A stretch of DNA of 13,531 bases, taken from contig DBCQ01000010.1 in assembly GCA_002293155.1 (NCBI GenBank), positions 1-13,531 of the forward strand, given 5' to 3'. The notes under the pieces were generated by a model. That model did no database searches. It had not been told where the DNA came from and saw nothing but the letters and a program-made list of their open reading frames with translations. Within the stretch, counting starts at the first letter, position 1; each line of letters begins with the position of its first letter. The DNA comes from Burkholderiales bacterium UBA954. Lineage in GTDB: Bacteria; Pseudomonadota; Gammaproteobacteria; Burkholderiales; Burkholderiaceae_A. A program made the position numbers and the translations under genes. Shown here one piece after another: positions 8,001 through 13,531 of the stretch.

Positions 8001-8076
8001 GCACAACCATCAGATAACGAATAAGTGCTGGATGCTCAAGCGCCCAACGGGAAAGATTAAATCCTTCGCGAAACAT
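5002..8076 (-). CDS. RND family efflux pump, inner-membrane proton/substrate antiporter subunit
   Basis: A 1024-residue protein of normal AcrB/HAE1-type length. It has a TM1 anchor (about 18-37), a first large periplasmic domain (about 38-335), membrane helices 2-6 (about 336-505), TM7 (about 535-555), a second periplasmic domain (556-870) and TM8-12 (about 871-1020). The proton-relay pair is present as Asp414-Asp415 in GLLVDDAIIVVEM of TM4. In TM10 the lysine of AcrB (Lys940) is replaced by Arg936 in SGMIMRNSVILIDQI, as I recall for many divergent members of the superfamily. The periplasmic porter reads GPYFNDDFGDTYGVIVAL, as in the broad acriflavin-resistance subgroup. It follows its adaptor gene by 36 bases. 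No outer-membrane channel gene is in the window, so a TolC-like partner encoded elsewhere is expected. Substrates cannot be predicted. Confidence 0.95.
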   Translation of the reverse strand: MFREGFNLSRWALEHPALIRYLMVVLLVMGVGAFFQLGQDEDPPFNWRVMVVKTLWPGATALQVAEQVTDRVERVLQEVPYADKIRSYSKPGESVVIFQIKDYAPAADVSGVWTTVRKKVGDMRAALPAGVQGPYFNDDFGDTYGVIVALSAPGFSTKDQRDYANQVRQSLLQVEDVAKVEIYGLQEERIYVELSRRRLAQYGLTVSEVARQLGSQNTIESSGRIETDQVNLALRLEGSLRSIEALRALPLKLGGQILRLGDIAELRRAPINPAELKVRFQGEEVVAIGVSMRRGGDIVALGKRLTVALAQIRDELPAGVTLTQIQDQPRVVASSVNEFLTVLIEAIAIVLGVSLLALGLHRHPWRIDPRPGLVVAISIPLVLAVTFLIMQLWGVGLHKISLGSLIIALGLLVDDAIIVVEMMVRKLDEGADRITAATAAYSLTAMPMLTGTLITAAGFLPIGIAKSSVGEYTFAIFAVTAAALIISWFVSVIFVPYLGFCLLRAPALGSPVHEQFDTAFYSRFRSLVAWCVDYRKTTIVLTLLVFVLGVFGMGKVQQQFFPDSSRPEIMIDVWLPEGSSVSATEALARRVEDRILATPGVRTVNFWIGSGAPRFFLPLDQILPQTNVAQAIVLSKSGEDRKALMESLPRVLEEAFPEARIRARLLPNGPPVPYPVQFRLVGPDPTVLRDIAERAKALMRADPRMMGINDNWNEKIPVVRMDIDSARAQQFGVSAQSIAQTLAAHYSGVVIGQYWEADRLIPIILRLPKTERDQLSELSKTLIPSHTGGSVALTQVAQFKLTWEPGVVWREGREFAITVQGDVVEGVQGATMTSSLMKVLKPLAASFPPGYRLEIGGAVEESSKGQASIAAGLPVMLFVIFTLLVIQLQSFARAVLVFLTGPLGIAGVAASLLVLDRPFGFVALLGVIALSGMIMRNSVILIDQIEQDRKRGVPDRKAVIEAAVMRFRPIVLTAAAAVLAMIPLSTSIFWGPMAVAIMGGLIVATALTLLSLPAMYAAWFRVAK

Positions 8077-8112
8077 TCCGAATGCTTTCCCTTGATAGTC
8101 CTGCAGGATTCA

Positions 8113-9000
8113 TTAGTCTAGGAATCGGACAGGCTCCGCATCGGATAACACATGCAATCCCGCCGCAACAATTCGATCACCCCTCTTTAATCCGGAGATC
8201 ACTTCAACCGCCTGCTCCGTTGCCCGACCCAATCTGATCGGCACTTTCTTTAACCGATACTGCTCACCGGAAATGGGTTCGATCTGAAAAACGAACTCAC
8301 CATTAAAGACAGCACCAATTGGTATCCAGAGCCCGGCCGTGGCCCCTTGCCTGTGACCCTGCGGCGGGCCAGCGGACGCCGCAGTCCCGGACCTCCCGGT
8401 CAGTCCCATAATCACCACAACCTGGTGTGGCTCGATTCGATCACCCACTCTCCGAAGAACCTCCTCCACACGCCCGGCCTCGAGAGCACGAAGCGTGATA
8501 AACCCGAGTTGATCGCTCGTCGACTCAAATCGGGCGCGGGCCAGTTGGATTTGGGCCCTGCGACGCTCGAATTCAGCCAGGGAAATAAAGCCCTTGTCGT
8601 AGAGCCCCTGATAGCGCTTAAAGTCGGCCTCTGCAGACTCTAACTCCGCCTGAGCGGCAACGAATTGCGTGCGCGCTGATGACTCAGATAAGGCGAGATC
8701 AACCGGATCTAAGCGCGCAACCGCCTGGCCTGCGGCCACCCGATCGCCACGCATCACCAAGACCGATAAGAGTCTGCCCGTGGCATCAAAAGACAACTGG
8801 GCGGGATCCTTACCCAGCCCGCCCCTTGATGCGGACTGGAATGCGCGAGCGGGATCGGAATCCGTAAAGGATTCGATGGAGTGCCCCACAATAAAACTCT
8901 TCACTAATTTAATTGGCGCAGGCTTCTGTGGAGGTTCTCCGCAGCCAACCAGTAGCGTGGTCGCCAATGCCAATCCAGTAATACGCTTGAGTGACACCAC
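8113..9000 (-). CDS. RND periplasmic adaptor (membrane fusion) lipoprotein, short form
   Basis: Taken from the GTG at 9000 this is a 295-residue lipoprotein. It has a basic start (MVSLKR), a hydrophobic stretch and the lipobox LVGC with Cys20. A first lipoyl half follows (about 75-115, FDATGRLLSVLVMRGDRVAA and ARLDPVDLAL), then an alpha-helical hairpin (about 115-175, rich in Ala, Glu and Arg). The second lipoyl half (about 175-205) ends near VGDRIEPHQVVVIMG. Next comes a Gly/Ala/Ser/Pro-rich link and a membrane-proximal domain from GLWIPIGAVFNG to the end. The usual beta-barrel domain of about 70-80 residues between the second lipoyl half and the membrane-proximal part seems absent. A longer frame opens at 9189 but would overlap folA by 176 bases and bury the signal peptide. 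A second possible start is the ATG at 9036. The adaptor should link the downstream RND pump to an outer-membrane channel. Confidence 0.85.
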   Translation of the reverse strand: MVSLKRITGLALATTLLVGCGEPPQKPAPIKLVKSFIVGHSIESFTDSDPARAFQSASRGGLGKDPAQLSFDATGRLLSVLVMRGDRVAAGQAVARLDPVDLALSESSARTQFVAAQAELESAEADFKRYQGLYDKGFISLAEFERRRAQIQLARARFESTSDQLGFITLRALEAGRVEEVLRRVGDRIEPHQVVVIMGLTGRSGTAASAGPPQGHRQGATAGLWIPIGAVFNGEFVFQIEPISGEQYRLKKVPIRLGRATEQAVEVISGLKRGDRIVAAGLHVLSDAEPVRFLD

Positions 9001-9007
9001 TGATTGA

Positions 9008-9016
9008 ACTTCCTTA
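9008..9016 (-). promoter_or_regulatory. Ribosome binding site that sets the adaptor start
   Basis: TAAGGAAGT on the minus strand, 8-10 bases before the GTG at 9000. Its first three bases are the folA stop codon, so folA termination and adaptor initiation are physically linked. It favours the GTG start over the ATG at 9036, which has no such site. Confidence 0.6.
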
Positions 9017-9595
9017 GGCTTCACGGTGTCGGTCATAACGAACAAACCGATACTGGAGACTTGACGCGCTACTGAGCGCAAGCTCAGAGGCCGAGCATCG
9101 CCAGACCTTGAGATCAATAGTCGGAAAAAACGCATCGCCTGGAATTTCAAGATCAATCTCGGTAATCTCCAGCGCAGTCGCACGATCAATCATGAGCTGG
9201 TAAATTTCCGCTCCCCCAATGACATAAAGCAGAGGCTCTGCCATTGCAATAATATCGTCAACGCTATGCACGACGGAGACCTGAGCCCCCACTGATGACC
9301 CCGCCGCCAATACCGAAGGCTCAGGGCGCCAGGCGCCATCGCGGGACATTACGAGTGAATGCCGATTCGGCAACGGCTTACCCAGTCGCCTAACAATTGA
9401 ATCAAAGGTTTTTCGGCCCATGACCAAGGTATGCCCTGTGGTGAGGGCCTTGAATCGTTTTAAATCCTCTGGCAGATGCCACGGCAAGTCGTTATCGGCC
9501 CCAATCACACGATTCTTAGCAACTGCAGCGAGAAGAATAATCTGCTGATTTTTACTCCGGATCACCTCACCGGGAATCATCTCGTTCTGAATCAT
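9014..9595 (-). CDS. folA: Dihydrofolate reductase
   Basis: NADPH-dependent reduction of dihydrofolate to tetrahydrofolate in the cytoplasm, needed to recycle the dihydrofolate made by ThyA. Seen: IILLAAVAKNRVIGADNDLPW (from residue 19, written in part), WHLPEDLKRFK with the acidic catalytic residue Glu43, the NADPH-binding MGRKTFDSI (59-67) and VIGGAEIYQLM (125-135), and the C-terminal EIDLEIPGDAFFP strand. The core matches chromosomal bacterial DHFR. The frame from the ATG at 9595 has about 17 residues before the usual N-terminal strand, without a good ribosome binding site. Starts at 9580 (ATG) or 9565 (GTG) are possible, so the N-terminus is uncertain. It lies 20 bases after thyA, a classic thyA-folA pair, and 13 bases before the adaptor gene. 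Confidence 0.95.
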   Translation of the reverse strand: MIQNEMIPGEVIRSKNQQIILLAAVAKNRVIGADNDLPWHLPEDLKRFKALTTGHTLVMGRKTFDSIVRRLGKPLPNRHSLVMSRDGAWRPEPSVLAAGSSVGAQVSVVHSVDDIIAMAEPLLYVIGGAEIYQLMIDRATALEITEIDLEIPGDAFFPTIDLKVWRCSASELALSSASSLQYRFVRYDRHREA

Positions 9596-9615
9596 GTCGT
9601 TATGCGCGATATCGA

Positions 9616-10422
9616 CTAGATCGCGACAGGGGCCTTGATGTGGGGGTGGCTCTGGTACCCCTGGATTTCAAAATCCTCAAAACGGTAATCAAACAGCGAG
9701 GGAGGCTTGCGGTTGATCACTAACTTTGGCAGGGGGTAAGGCGTCCGTGACAGCTGCTCGGTGGCCTGCTCCATATGATTCGAGTAGAGATGGCAATCCC
9801 CGCCTGTCCAAATAAAGTCACCCACTTCAAGGTCAGTCTGCTGCGCCACCATATGCGTTAACAGGGCATAGCTTGCAATATTAAAAGGTACCCCAAGAAA
9901 GATATCGGCGCTGCGCTGATAAAGCTGACACGACAACCGACCATCGGCCACATAGAATTGAAACAAGGCATGACAAGGCGCTAGTGCCATCTGCGGAATC
10001 TGCGCCACGTTCCAGGCCGAGACAATCAGCCGCCGCGAATCGGGGGTCGCACGAATATCGCGAATCAGTTGTGTCATCTGATCAATCGTGGCCTCTGCAT
10101 TTTCGGAAGTGGGCGCGGGCCAGGATCTCCATTGCTTTCCATAGACAGGGCCGAGATCACCATCTGCTCTGGCCCACTCATCCCATATCGAAACACCCTT
10201 TTCCTGCAACGGGCGCACATTTGACGAGCCACTTAGAAACCACAGCAATTCGATAATGATGGATTTGGTGTGCAACTTCTTGGTGGTCACCATTGGAAAT
10301 CCATCAGATAGATTAAATCGCATCTGCCACCCAAATACGGAGCGCGTTCCGGTTCCTGTGCGGTCGGTTTTGGGCGAGCCATGAGTAAGTACATGGCGCA
10401 TCATGTCAAGGTAGGTCTTCAT
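9616..10422 (-). CDS. thyA: Thymidylate synthase
   Basis: Methylates dUMP to dTMP with methylene-tetrahydrofolate, yielding dihydrofolate. The 268-residue protein is close to the 264 of E. coli ThyA. Visible residues are the phosphate-binding Arg21 in [17 protein letters not shown], Arg130-Arg131 in [12 protein letters not shown], catalytic Cys150 in [12 protein letters not shown], and [22 protein letters not shown] with Arg170, Asp173 and Asn181. His211 and Tyr213 are in [10 protein letters not shown], and the C-terminal tail APVAI is intact. All match E. coli numbering with an offset of four. The start ATG overlaps the TGA stop of the upstream senC gene by four bases (ATGA), suggesting translational coupling. 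folA follows by 20 bases. Confidence 0.98.
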   Translation of the reverse strand: MKTYLDMMRHVLTHGSPKTDRTGTGTRSVFGWQMRFNLSDGFPMVTTKKLHTKSIIIELLWFLSGSSNVRPLQEKGVSIWDEWARADGDLGPVYGKQWRSWPAPTSENAEATIDQMTQLIRDIRATPDSRRLIVSAWNVAQIPQMALAPCHALFQFYVADGRLSCQLYQRSADIFLGVPFNIASYALLTHMVAQQTDLEVGDFIWTGGDCHLYSNHMEQATEQLSRTPYPLPKLVINRKPPSLFDYRFEDFEIQGYQSHPHIKAPVAI

Positions 10423-11471
10423 GTCCGTATCTGTACTGTCGCGTCTACACCTTTGCGTTTGGCCATATGACCGATCGCCCGGGCATAAGAAAAACCGGCG
10501 GCTTTAAACTGATTCAATACTCGGTCTGCTGCATCCGGGGCCACGCAGGCTAATAAGCCGCCACTTGTCTGCGGATCTGTAACCAGGGTTTTAATCTCGT
10601 CGGGTAACTCGGGTGCAATGGCGACGGCATTACCATAGCCCTCCCAGTTGCGCGTCGATGCCCCCGTGAAATGACCCTGGGCTATCAATTCTTTTACACC
10701 GGGAAGCACTGGAAGCGCCAAGGCCGAGACGACTGCATCTAAATCTGAGCCGCGCGCAATTTCCAGGAGGTGGCCAGCAAGTCCAAATCCTGTGATGTCG
10801 GTCAGCGCATGGACCGATGAGTCTGCGCCGAGTTGGGCGCCAACGGTATTGAGTTGCGTAGTGGACTGGATCATTTCTTTGTAGTGCTGCGGAGATAACT
10901 TCTCTTTTTTCAGTGCAGCAGAGTAGATACCAACACCTAGACCCTTACCGAGGATGAGCACATCACCATCTTGTGCATCACGGTTGCGACGGATGTGATC
11001 TGGGTGGGCGATGCCCAGCGCCACCAGCCCATAGATCGGCTCAACAGAATCGATGGTGTGGCCGCCAGCAATTGGAATACCCGCCTGGGTACACACTGAC
11101 TGGCCCCCTTCAAGAATCCTGCCGATCGTTTCTTTCGAGAGCACCTGAATCGGCATCCCCACCAAGGCCAACGCAAAGATCGGAGTCGCGCCCATCGCAT
11201 AGATATCTGAAATCGCATTTGTCGCAGCGATTCGACCAAATTCAAAGGGGTCATCAACCACAGGCATAAAAAAATCGGTCGTAGCCACCAAGGCCTGTGA
11301 ATCATTCAGACGCCAGACCGCAGCATCATCGCTGGTCTCGGTACCCACCAAGAGCTCTTTGGCAACCACGCCAAGCGGCATCTTCGCTAAGATCTCTGAC
11401 AAAATCGCAGGTGCAATCTTGCAGCCACAACCACCACCGTGTGCTAGCTCAGTTAAACGGGTTATTGCCAT
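10419..11471 (-). CDS. senC: Selenide, water dikinase (selenophosphate synthetase), probably SenC of a selenosugar pathway
   Basis: Converts selenide and ATP to selenophosphate, AMP and phosphate in the cytoplasm. The 350-residue protein has the normal length. The glycine-rich N-terminus HGGGCGCKI carries Cys15, Cys17 and Lys18 (the latter two equal E. coli SelD Cys17 and Lys20). Metal and nucleotide sites are intact: SDDAAVW (Asp49/50), [30 protein letters not shown] (Asp89), [29 protein letters not shown] (Asp225) and GGLLACV near the C-terminus. The active-site residue is Cys, not selenocysteine. By sequence alone it is SelD. The senC name rests on its place directly after senB. It may also supply selenocysteine or selenouridine synthesis, but no selA, selB or mnmH is in the window. 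A good ribosome binding site precedes it, and it overlaps thyA by four bases. Confidence 0.9.
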   Translation of the reverse strand: MAITRLTELAHGGGCGCKIAPAILSEILAKMPLGVVAKELLVGTETSDDAAVWRLNDSQALVATTDFFMPVVDDPFEFGRIAATNAISDIYAMGATPIFALALVGMPIQVLSKETIGRILEGGQSVCTQAGIPIAGGHTIDSVEPIYGLVALGIAHPDHIRRNRDAQDGDVLILGKGLGVGIYSAALKKEKLSPQHYKEMIQSTTQLNTVGAQLGADSSVHALTDITGFGLAGHLLEIARGSDLDAVVSALALPVLPGVKELIAQGHFTGASTRNWEGYGNAVAIAPELPDEIKTLVTDPQTSGGLLACVAPDAADRVLNQFKAAGFSYARAIGHMAKRKGVDATVQIRT

Positions 11472-11475
11472 CGTT

Positions 11476-11483
11476 CTCGCTCC
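11476..11483 (-). promoter_or_regulatory. Ribosome binding site of senC
   Basis: GGAGCGAG on the minus strand in the 53-base gap after senB, with 8 bases between GGAG and the ATG at 11471. No terminator-like hairpin with a T-tract is visible in this gap. Confidence 0.6.
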
Positions 11484-11524
11484 ATGAAGCTTTAGTCTGC
11501 ATTGCTGAGTATCGCACTCCGCCG

Positions 11525-12586
11525 TTACGCCTGTGCGTCAGCCAGCTGACGTACCAGCCGTACCAAGGCATCCCGCTCATGCGCCGGGGAGGTCAGCCGC
11601 GGCGCGAGAGCCAGACTGCTCTGGCGAAGGCTACGGGAGAATTCCTCGTCCGCGATAAAGCGAACCAGGTGTTGGGCGAGCACCTCCACATTGCCCACTG
11701 GAAAGAGCCCCGGGTAGTTCGCCCCGAGCTGGGCGCGATGAGCGGCAATGTCGCTTGCGATGACGGGGCAACGACAGGCAAGGGCTTCCGGCACCACTAA
11801 GGCGCCCCCTTCCGATACCGACGACTGAATTAAGGCGTGCACATGAGTGATCTGGCGCAGTGTCTGGGCGTGGGTGAGGGCCCCCTCGAGAAGAATCCCG
11901 GGGTACTGAGCCCCCAGATGGATAAGCTCTTGGGCAAGCGTACGGTCCTGATGACTGCCCACATGAATTAACCGTACAGGAACCCGACCCCCATCGGATC
12001 GAGTTGCCCAGCCCTCTGGAAACGCCCGGTGAAATGCCAGAAATGCCGTTCGTGGGTCTTTCTCCTCGCGGATATGGGCCGCAATTAGAAAACGTACGGT
12101 TTTACTATTTGCCGAGACAGTCGGTGCATAGGGCTTGCGTTGAGGAGATGTTTGAAAAATACAATGCACTCGGCTTGAGAGCTCGGGCCAACGCTGCTGA
12201 ATCTCTTGCTGCGCCTCAGTCTGAAGCGTAACGATTAACGCTGCGGCCTTCAGAGATGCTTCCGCCTCAGCGTATCGCTTTGACCCCTCTGCTGCCGGAT
12301 CGAGAGCACCATACAAATCGGTGCCCGTCATCACCAAGATCACCGGAATCTCTGCGCGAACAAACGCTTGTAACTCCTGATGGGACCGTGCCGCATTAAG
12401 AACAATTGCAACAGTGCGCTGACCTGAGCTTAAACAGGCATCCAGAATATCAATAGGCTCATAGACCGACGCGTTGATACCGCTGGATCTCAGCATCTGC
12501 GCGTAACGCGATGCGGTACGCCAATTTCCCATTCCCGAGGCGGCGCCAAACGGCGTCAGTACTCGAACATCAATACGGCGGGTCAT
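11525..12586 (-). CDS. senB: Glycosyltransferase of the SenB (TIGR04348) type, putative selenosugar synthase
   Basis: A 353-residue GT-B fold protein. The sequence matches what I recall of the TIGR04348/SenB family: LTPFGAASGMGNWRTASRYAQ near the N-terminus (10-30), LNAARSH (63-69), VMTGTDLYGAL (85-95), HCIFQTSP (141-148), AAHIREEKDPRTAF (169-182), LIHVGSHQDRTLAQE (206-220), LEGALTHAQTLRQI (233-246) and SSVSEGGALVVPEALACRCP (255-274). It ends with LGANYPGLFPVGN. SenB joins selenophosphate to a UDP-sugar to form a selenosugar (published for the selenoneine pathway). The neighbouring selenophosphate synthetase supports this role strongly. Its ATG directly abuts the fabI stop (TAAATG), so the two are probably translated from one message. 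An ordinary cell-envelope glycosyltransferase is the alternative, but the SenB-like motifs and the SelD neighbour argue against it. Confidence 0.85.
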   Translation of the reverse strand: MTRRIDVRVLTPFGAASGMGNWRTASRYAQMLRSSGINASVYEPIDILDACLSSGQRTVAIVLNAARSHQELQAFVRAEIPVILVMTGTDLYGALDPAAEGSKRYAEAEASLKAAALIVTLQTEAQQEIQQRWPELSSRVHCIFQTSPQRKPYAPTVSANSKTVRFLIAAHIREEKDPRTAFLAFHRAFPEGWATRSDGGRVPVRLIHVGSHQDRTLAQELIHLGAQYPGILLEGALTHAQTLRQITHVHALIQSSVSEGGALVVPEALACRCPVIASDIAAHRAQLGANYPGLFPVGNVEVLAQHLVRFIADEEFSRSLRQSSLALAPRLTSPAHERDALVRLVRQLADAQA

Positions 12587-13372
12587 TTATTCCGGTGCGC
12601 CAACGGCAACGGTATTAAACCCCGCATCCACATAGGTAATCTCACCGGTAATACCCGAGGCGAGATCTGACAGTAAAAATGCTGCTGTATTACCAACGTC
12701 TTGAATCGTGACATTTCGACGTAAAGGGGCGTGCGACTCCACAAAATCAAGAATTTTCCCAAATCCCTTGATACCTGCTGCGGCTAACGTCTTGATCGGA
12801 CCCGCGGAAATACCATTGACCCGAATGTTGGCCGGACCAACACTCGAGGCCACGTAACGAATCGATGCTTCGAGGCTTGCCTTCGCCAGGCCCATGGTGT
12901 TGTAGTGGGCGACAACCTTCTCTGCGCCAAGGTAGGTCAAGGCCAGCATTGCACCACCGCCCTCTCGCATCATCGGATAGGCCGCCTTTGCAAGAGCCGC
13001 AAAACTATAGGCGGAGATATCGTGGGCAACTCGAAAGCCCTCTCGTGAAATTCCCTCAAGGAAGTCTCCGGCAATCGCCTCGCGCGGCGCAAATGCAATG
13101 GCATGGACAAGACCATCTAACTGGGGCCAGTGGGCCTGCAGTCCAGCAAAGCACGCGTCAATCTGACTATCCTCTGCAACATCGAGCGGAAAACAGAGGC
13201 TGCTATTAAATTCGGCTGCCATCTCTTTGACCCGCTGCTCAAACCGATCATTCTGATAGGTAAACGCCAATTGGGCGCCTTGAGCGTGACACGCCTGGGC
13301 AATTCCATAGGCGATTGACCGATTCGAGAGCAGGCCGGTTACTAAAATTCGTTTGCCCTTGAGAAACGCCAT
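12587..13372 (-). CDS. fabI: Enoyl-[acyl-carrier-protein] reductase, NADH-type (FabI)
   Basis: Reduces the enoyl-ACP double bond in the last step of each fatty acid elongation cycle, in the cytoplasm. The 261-residue Rossmann-fold protein aligns with E. coli FabI (262 residues) almost without gaps. Seen: [20 protein letters not shown] (residues 6-25, the cofactor loop), AFTYQND, LDVAED (63-68), and the catalytic Tyr147, Tyr157 and Lys164 in [20 protein letters not shown]. The substrate loop [16 protein letters not shown] and the C-terminal [20 protein letters not shown] follow. Position 93, Gly in E. coli FabI and altered in diazaborine- and triclosan-resistant alleles, is Ala here (HAIAFAP). 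Phe204 and Met160 (E. coli Phe203, Met159) are unchanged. It leads the run of genes on this strand and abuts senB with no gap. Confidence 0.97.
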   Translation of the reverse strand: MAFLKGKRILVTGLLSNRSIAYGIAQACHAQGAQLAFTYQNDRFEQRVKEMAAEFNSSLCFPLDVAEDSQIDACFAGLQAHWPQLDGLVHAIAFAPREAIAGDFLEGISREGFRVAHDISAYSFAALAKAAYPMMREGGGAMLALTYLGAEKVVAHYNTMGLAKASLEASIRYVASSVGPANIRVNGISAGPIKTLAAAGIKGFGKILDFVESHAPLRRNVTIQDVGNTAAFLLSDLASGITGEITYVDAGFNTVAVGAPE

Positions 13373-13475
13373 AACTACTCCTAAAAAGAAACCGGGGATC
13401 TCGCACAGGGGAATTCCCGGGCGTTAGGGCCAATTCTAATCGTCTCGGACCCTAGGCTTCGCTACACTGCCTCCT
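13373..13475. other. Intergenic region upstream of fabI, possibly a divergent promoter region
   Basis: About 100 bases upstream of fabI and of the candidate plus-strand gene. It holds a perfect 10-base palindrome GGGAATTCCC (13409-13418), which could be a regulator site or chance. A TAGAAT on the minus strand could be a fabI -10 box but lacks a good -35. A TACACT at 13463-13468 on the plus strand lies 7 bases before the ATG at 13476. That spacing would give a leaderless transcript, but its -35 is also poor. No element is certain. Confidence 0.35.
13378..13382 (-). promoter_or_regulatory. Ribosome binding site of fabI
   Basis: AGGAG on the minus strand, five bases before the ATG at 13372. It fixes the fabI start. 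Confidence 0.75.
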
Positions 13476-13531
13476 ATGCATCCCCTAACCCTCGACTGCC
13501 GCCGGCCAGGCTGGCCCGCCCCCAGCCCTCT
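13476..13531 (+). CDS. Start of a plus-strand gene, possibly pgeF (YfiH/laccase-domain family); cut by the window edge
   Basis: The open frame reads MHPLTLDCRRPGWPAPSP to the window edge without a stop (18 complete codons). The short W-P-A-P stretch soon after the start resembles the N-terminus of PgeF/YfiH proteins (peptidoglycan editing factor, formerly polyphenol oxidase), which commonly begin with a DWPAP-like motif before a TTR-GG-VS segment. That later segment is outside the window. There is no Shine-Dalgarno, though a -10-like TACACT is placed for a leaderless start. Eighteen codons are too few for a firm call, and it may not be a gene. Confidence 0.38.
   Translation, partial: MHPLTLDCRRPGWPAPSP

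Noticed and set aside
9001..9189. N-terminal extension of the RND adaptor frame back to 9189
   Set aside because: It overlaps the 3' end of folA, has no ribosome site and would place residues before the lipoprotein signal. The GTG at 9000 explains the gene better.
10415..10425. Possible selenocysteine read-through of the TGA at the senC stop
   Set aside because: The TGA overlaps the thyA ATG in a standard ATGA coupling. The enzyme is already full length and its active-site residue is Cys, so no SECIS-dependent extension is needed.
11472..11524. Possible terminator or promoter between senB and senC
   Set aside because: I found no stem followed by a T-tract and no convincing -35/-10 pair in these 53 bases, only the ribosome site of senC.
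11525..12586. Reading the glycosyltransferase as an ordinary cell-envelope GT-1 enzyme
   Set aside because: The N-terminal GN-x-x-TA-x-R-x-A motif, TGTDLY, IFQ and HIREEKDP stretches fit the SenB family, and the next gene makes selenophosphate.

Overview
The window looks like chromosomal DNA of a betaproteobacterium, probably of the order Burkholderiales. The evidence is moderate GC, a GntR/MmgE-PrpD/TauE catabolic locus of a kind common in Alcaligenaceae-like genomes, a FabI-type enoyl reductase, and a SelD/glycosyltransferase pair I recognise as senC/senB, known mainly from Proteobacteria and some Actinobacteria. The order-level assignment is inference. No tRNA, rRNA, CRISPR array, insertion sequence or phage gene was seen. 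Coding density is high and no gene-free stretch exceeds about 130 bases.

Left part (1-3155, all minus strand): a small catabolic locus reading right to left. It has an FCD-type GntR regulator, a gap of about 100 bases with a perfect 10-base palindrome centred on GTATAC (a likely operator), an MmgE/PrpD-family enzyme, a TauE/SafE-family permease, and the start of a family-3 solute-binding-like protein with no signal peptide. The window edge cuts the last gene. The layout suggests uptake or export and breakdown of an organic acid, substrate unknown.

Middle (3286-3741, plus): a lone DUF2721 membrane protein, divergent from gntR. Its stop codon overlaps that of the convergent MFS gene.

Right part (3738-13372, all minus): eight closely packed genes in the order fabI, senB, senC (selD-like), thyA, folA, RND adaptor lipoprotein, RND pump, MFS transporter. 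No gap exceeds 53 bases, and several junctions overlap or abut. fabI serves fatty acid elongation. SenC would make selenophosphate and SenB would use it to make a selenosugar. ThyA makes dTMP and dihydrofolate, and FolA recycles the dihydrofolate. The last three genes encode export functions. Whether all eight share one transcript is not known.

The most interesting content is the senB-senC pair with no senA (selenoneine synthase) beside it, lodged between housekeeping genes. Other points are an RND adaptor that seems to lack its beta-barrel domain, a FabI with Ala at the position of E. coli Gly93, and a signal-less binding protein next to a TauE permease. At the far right a plus-strand reading frame begins that may be pgeF.
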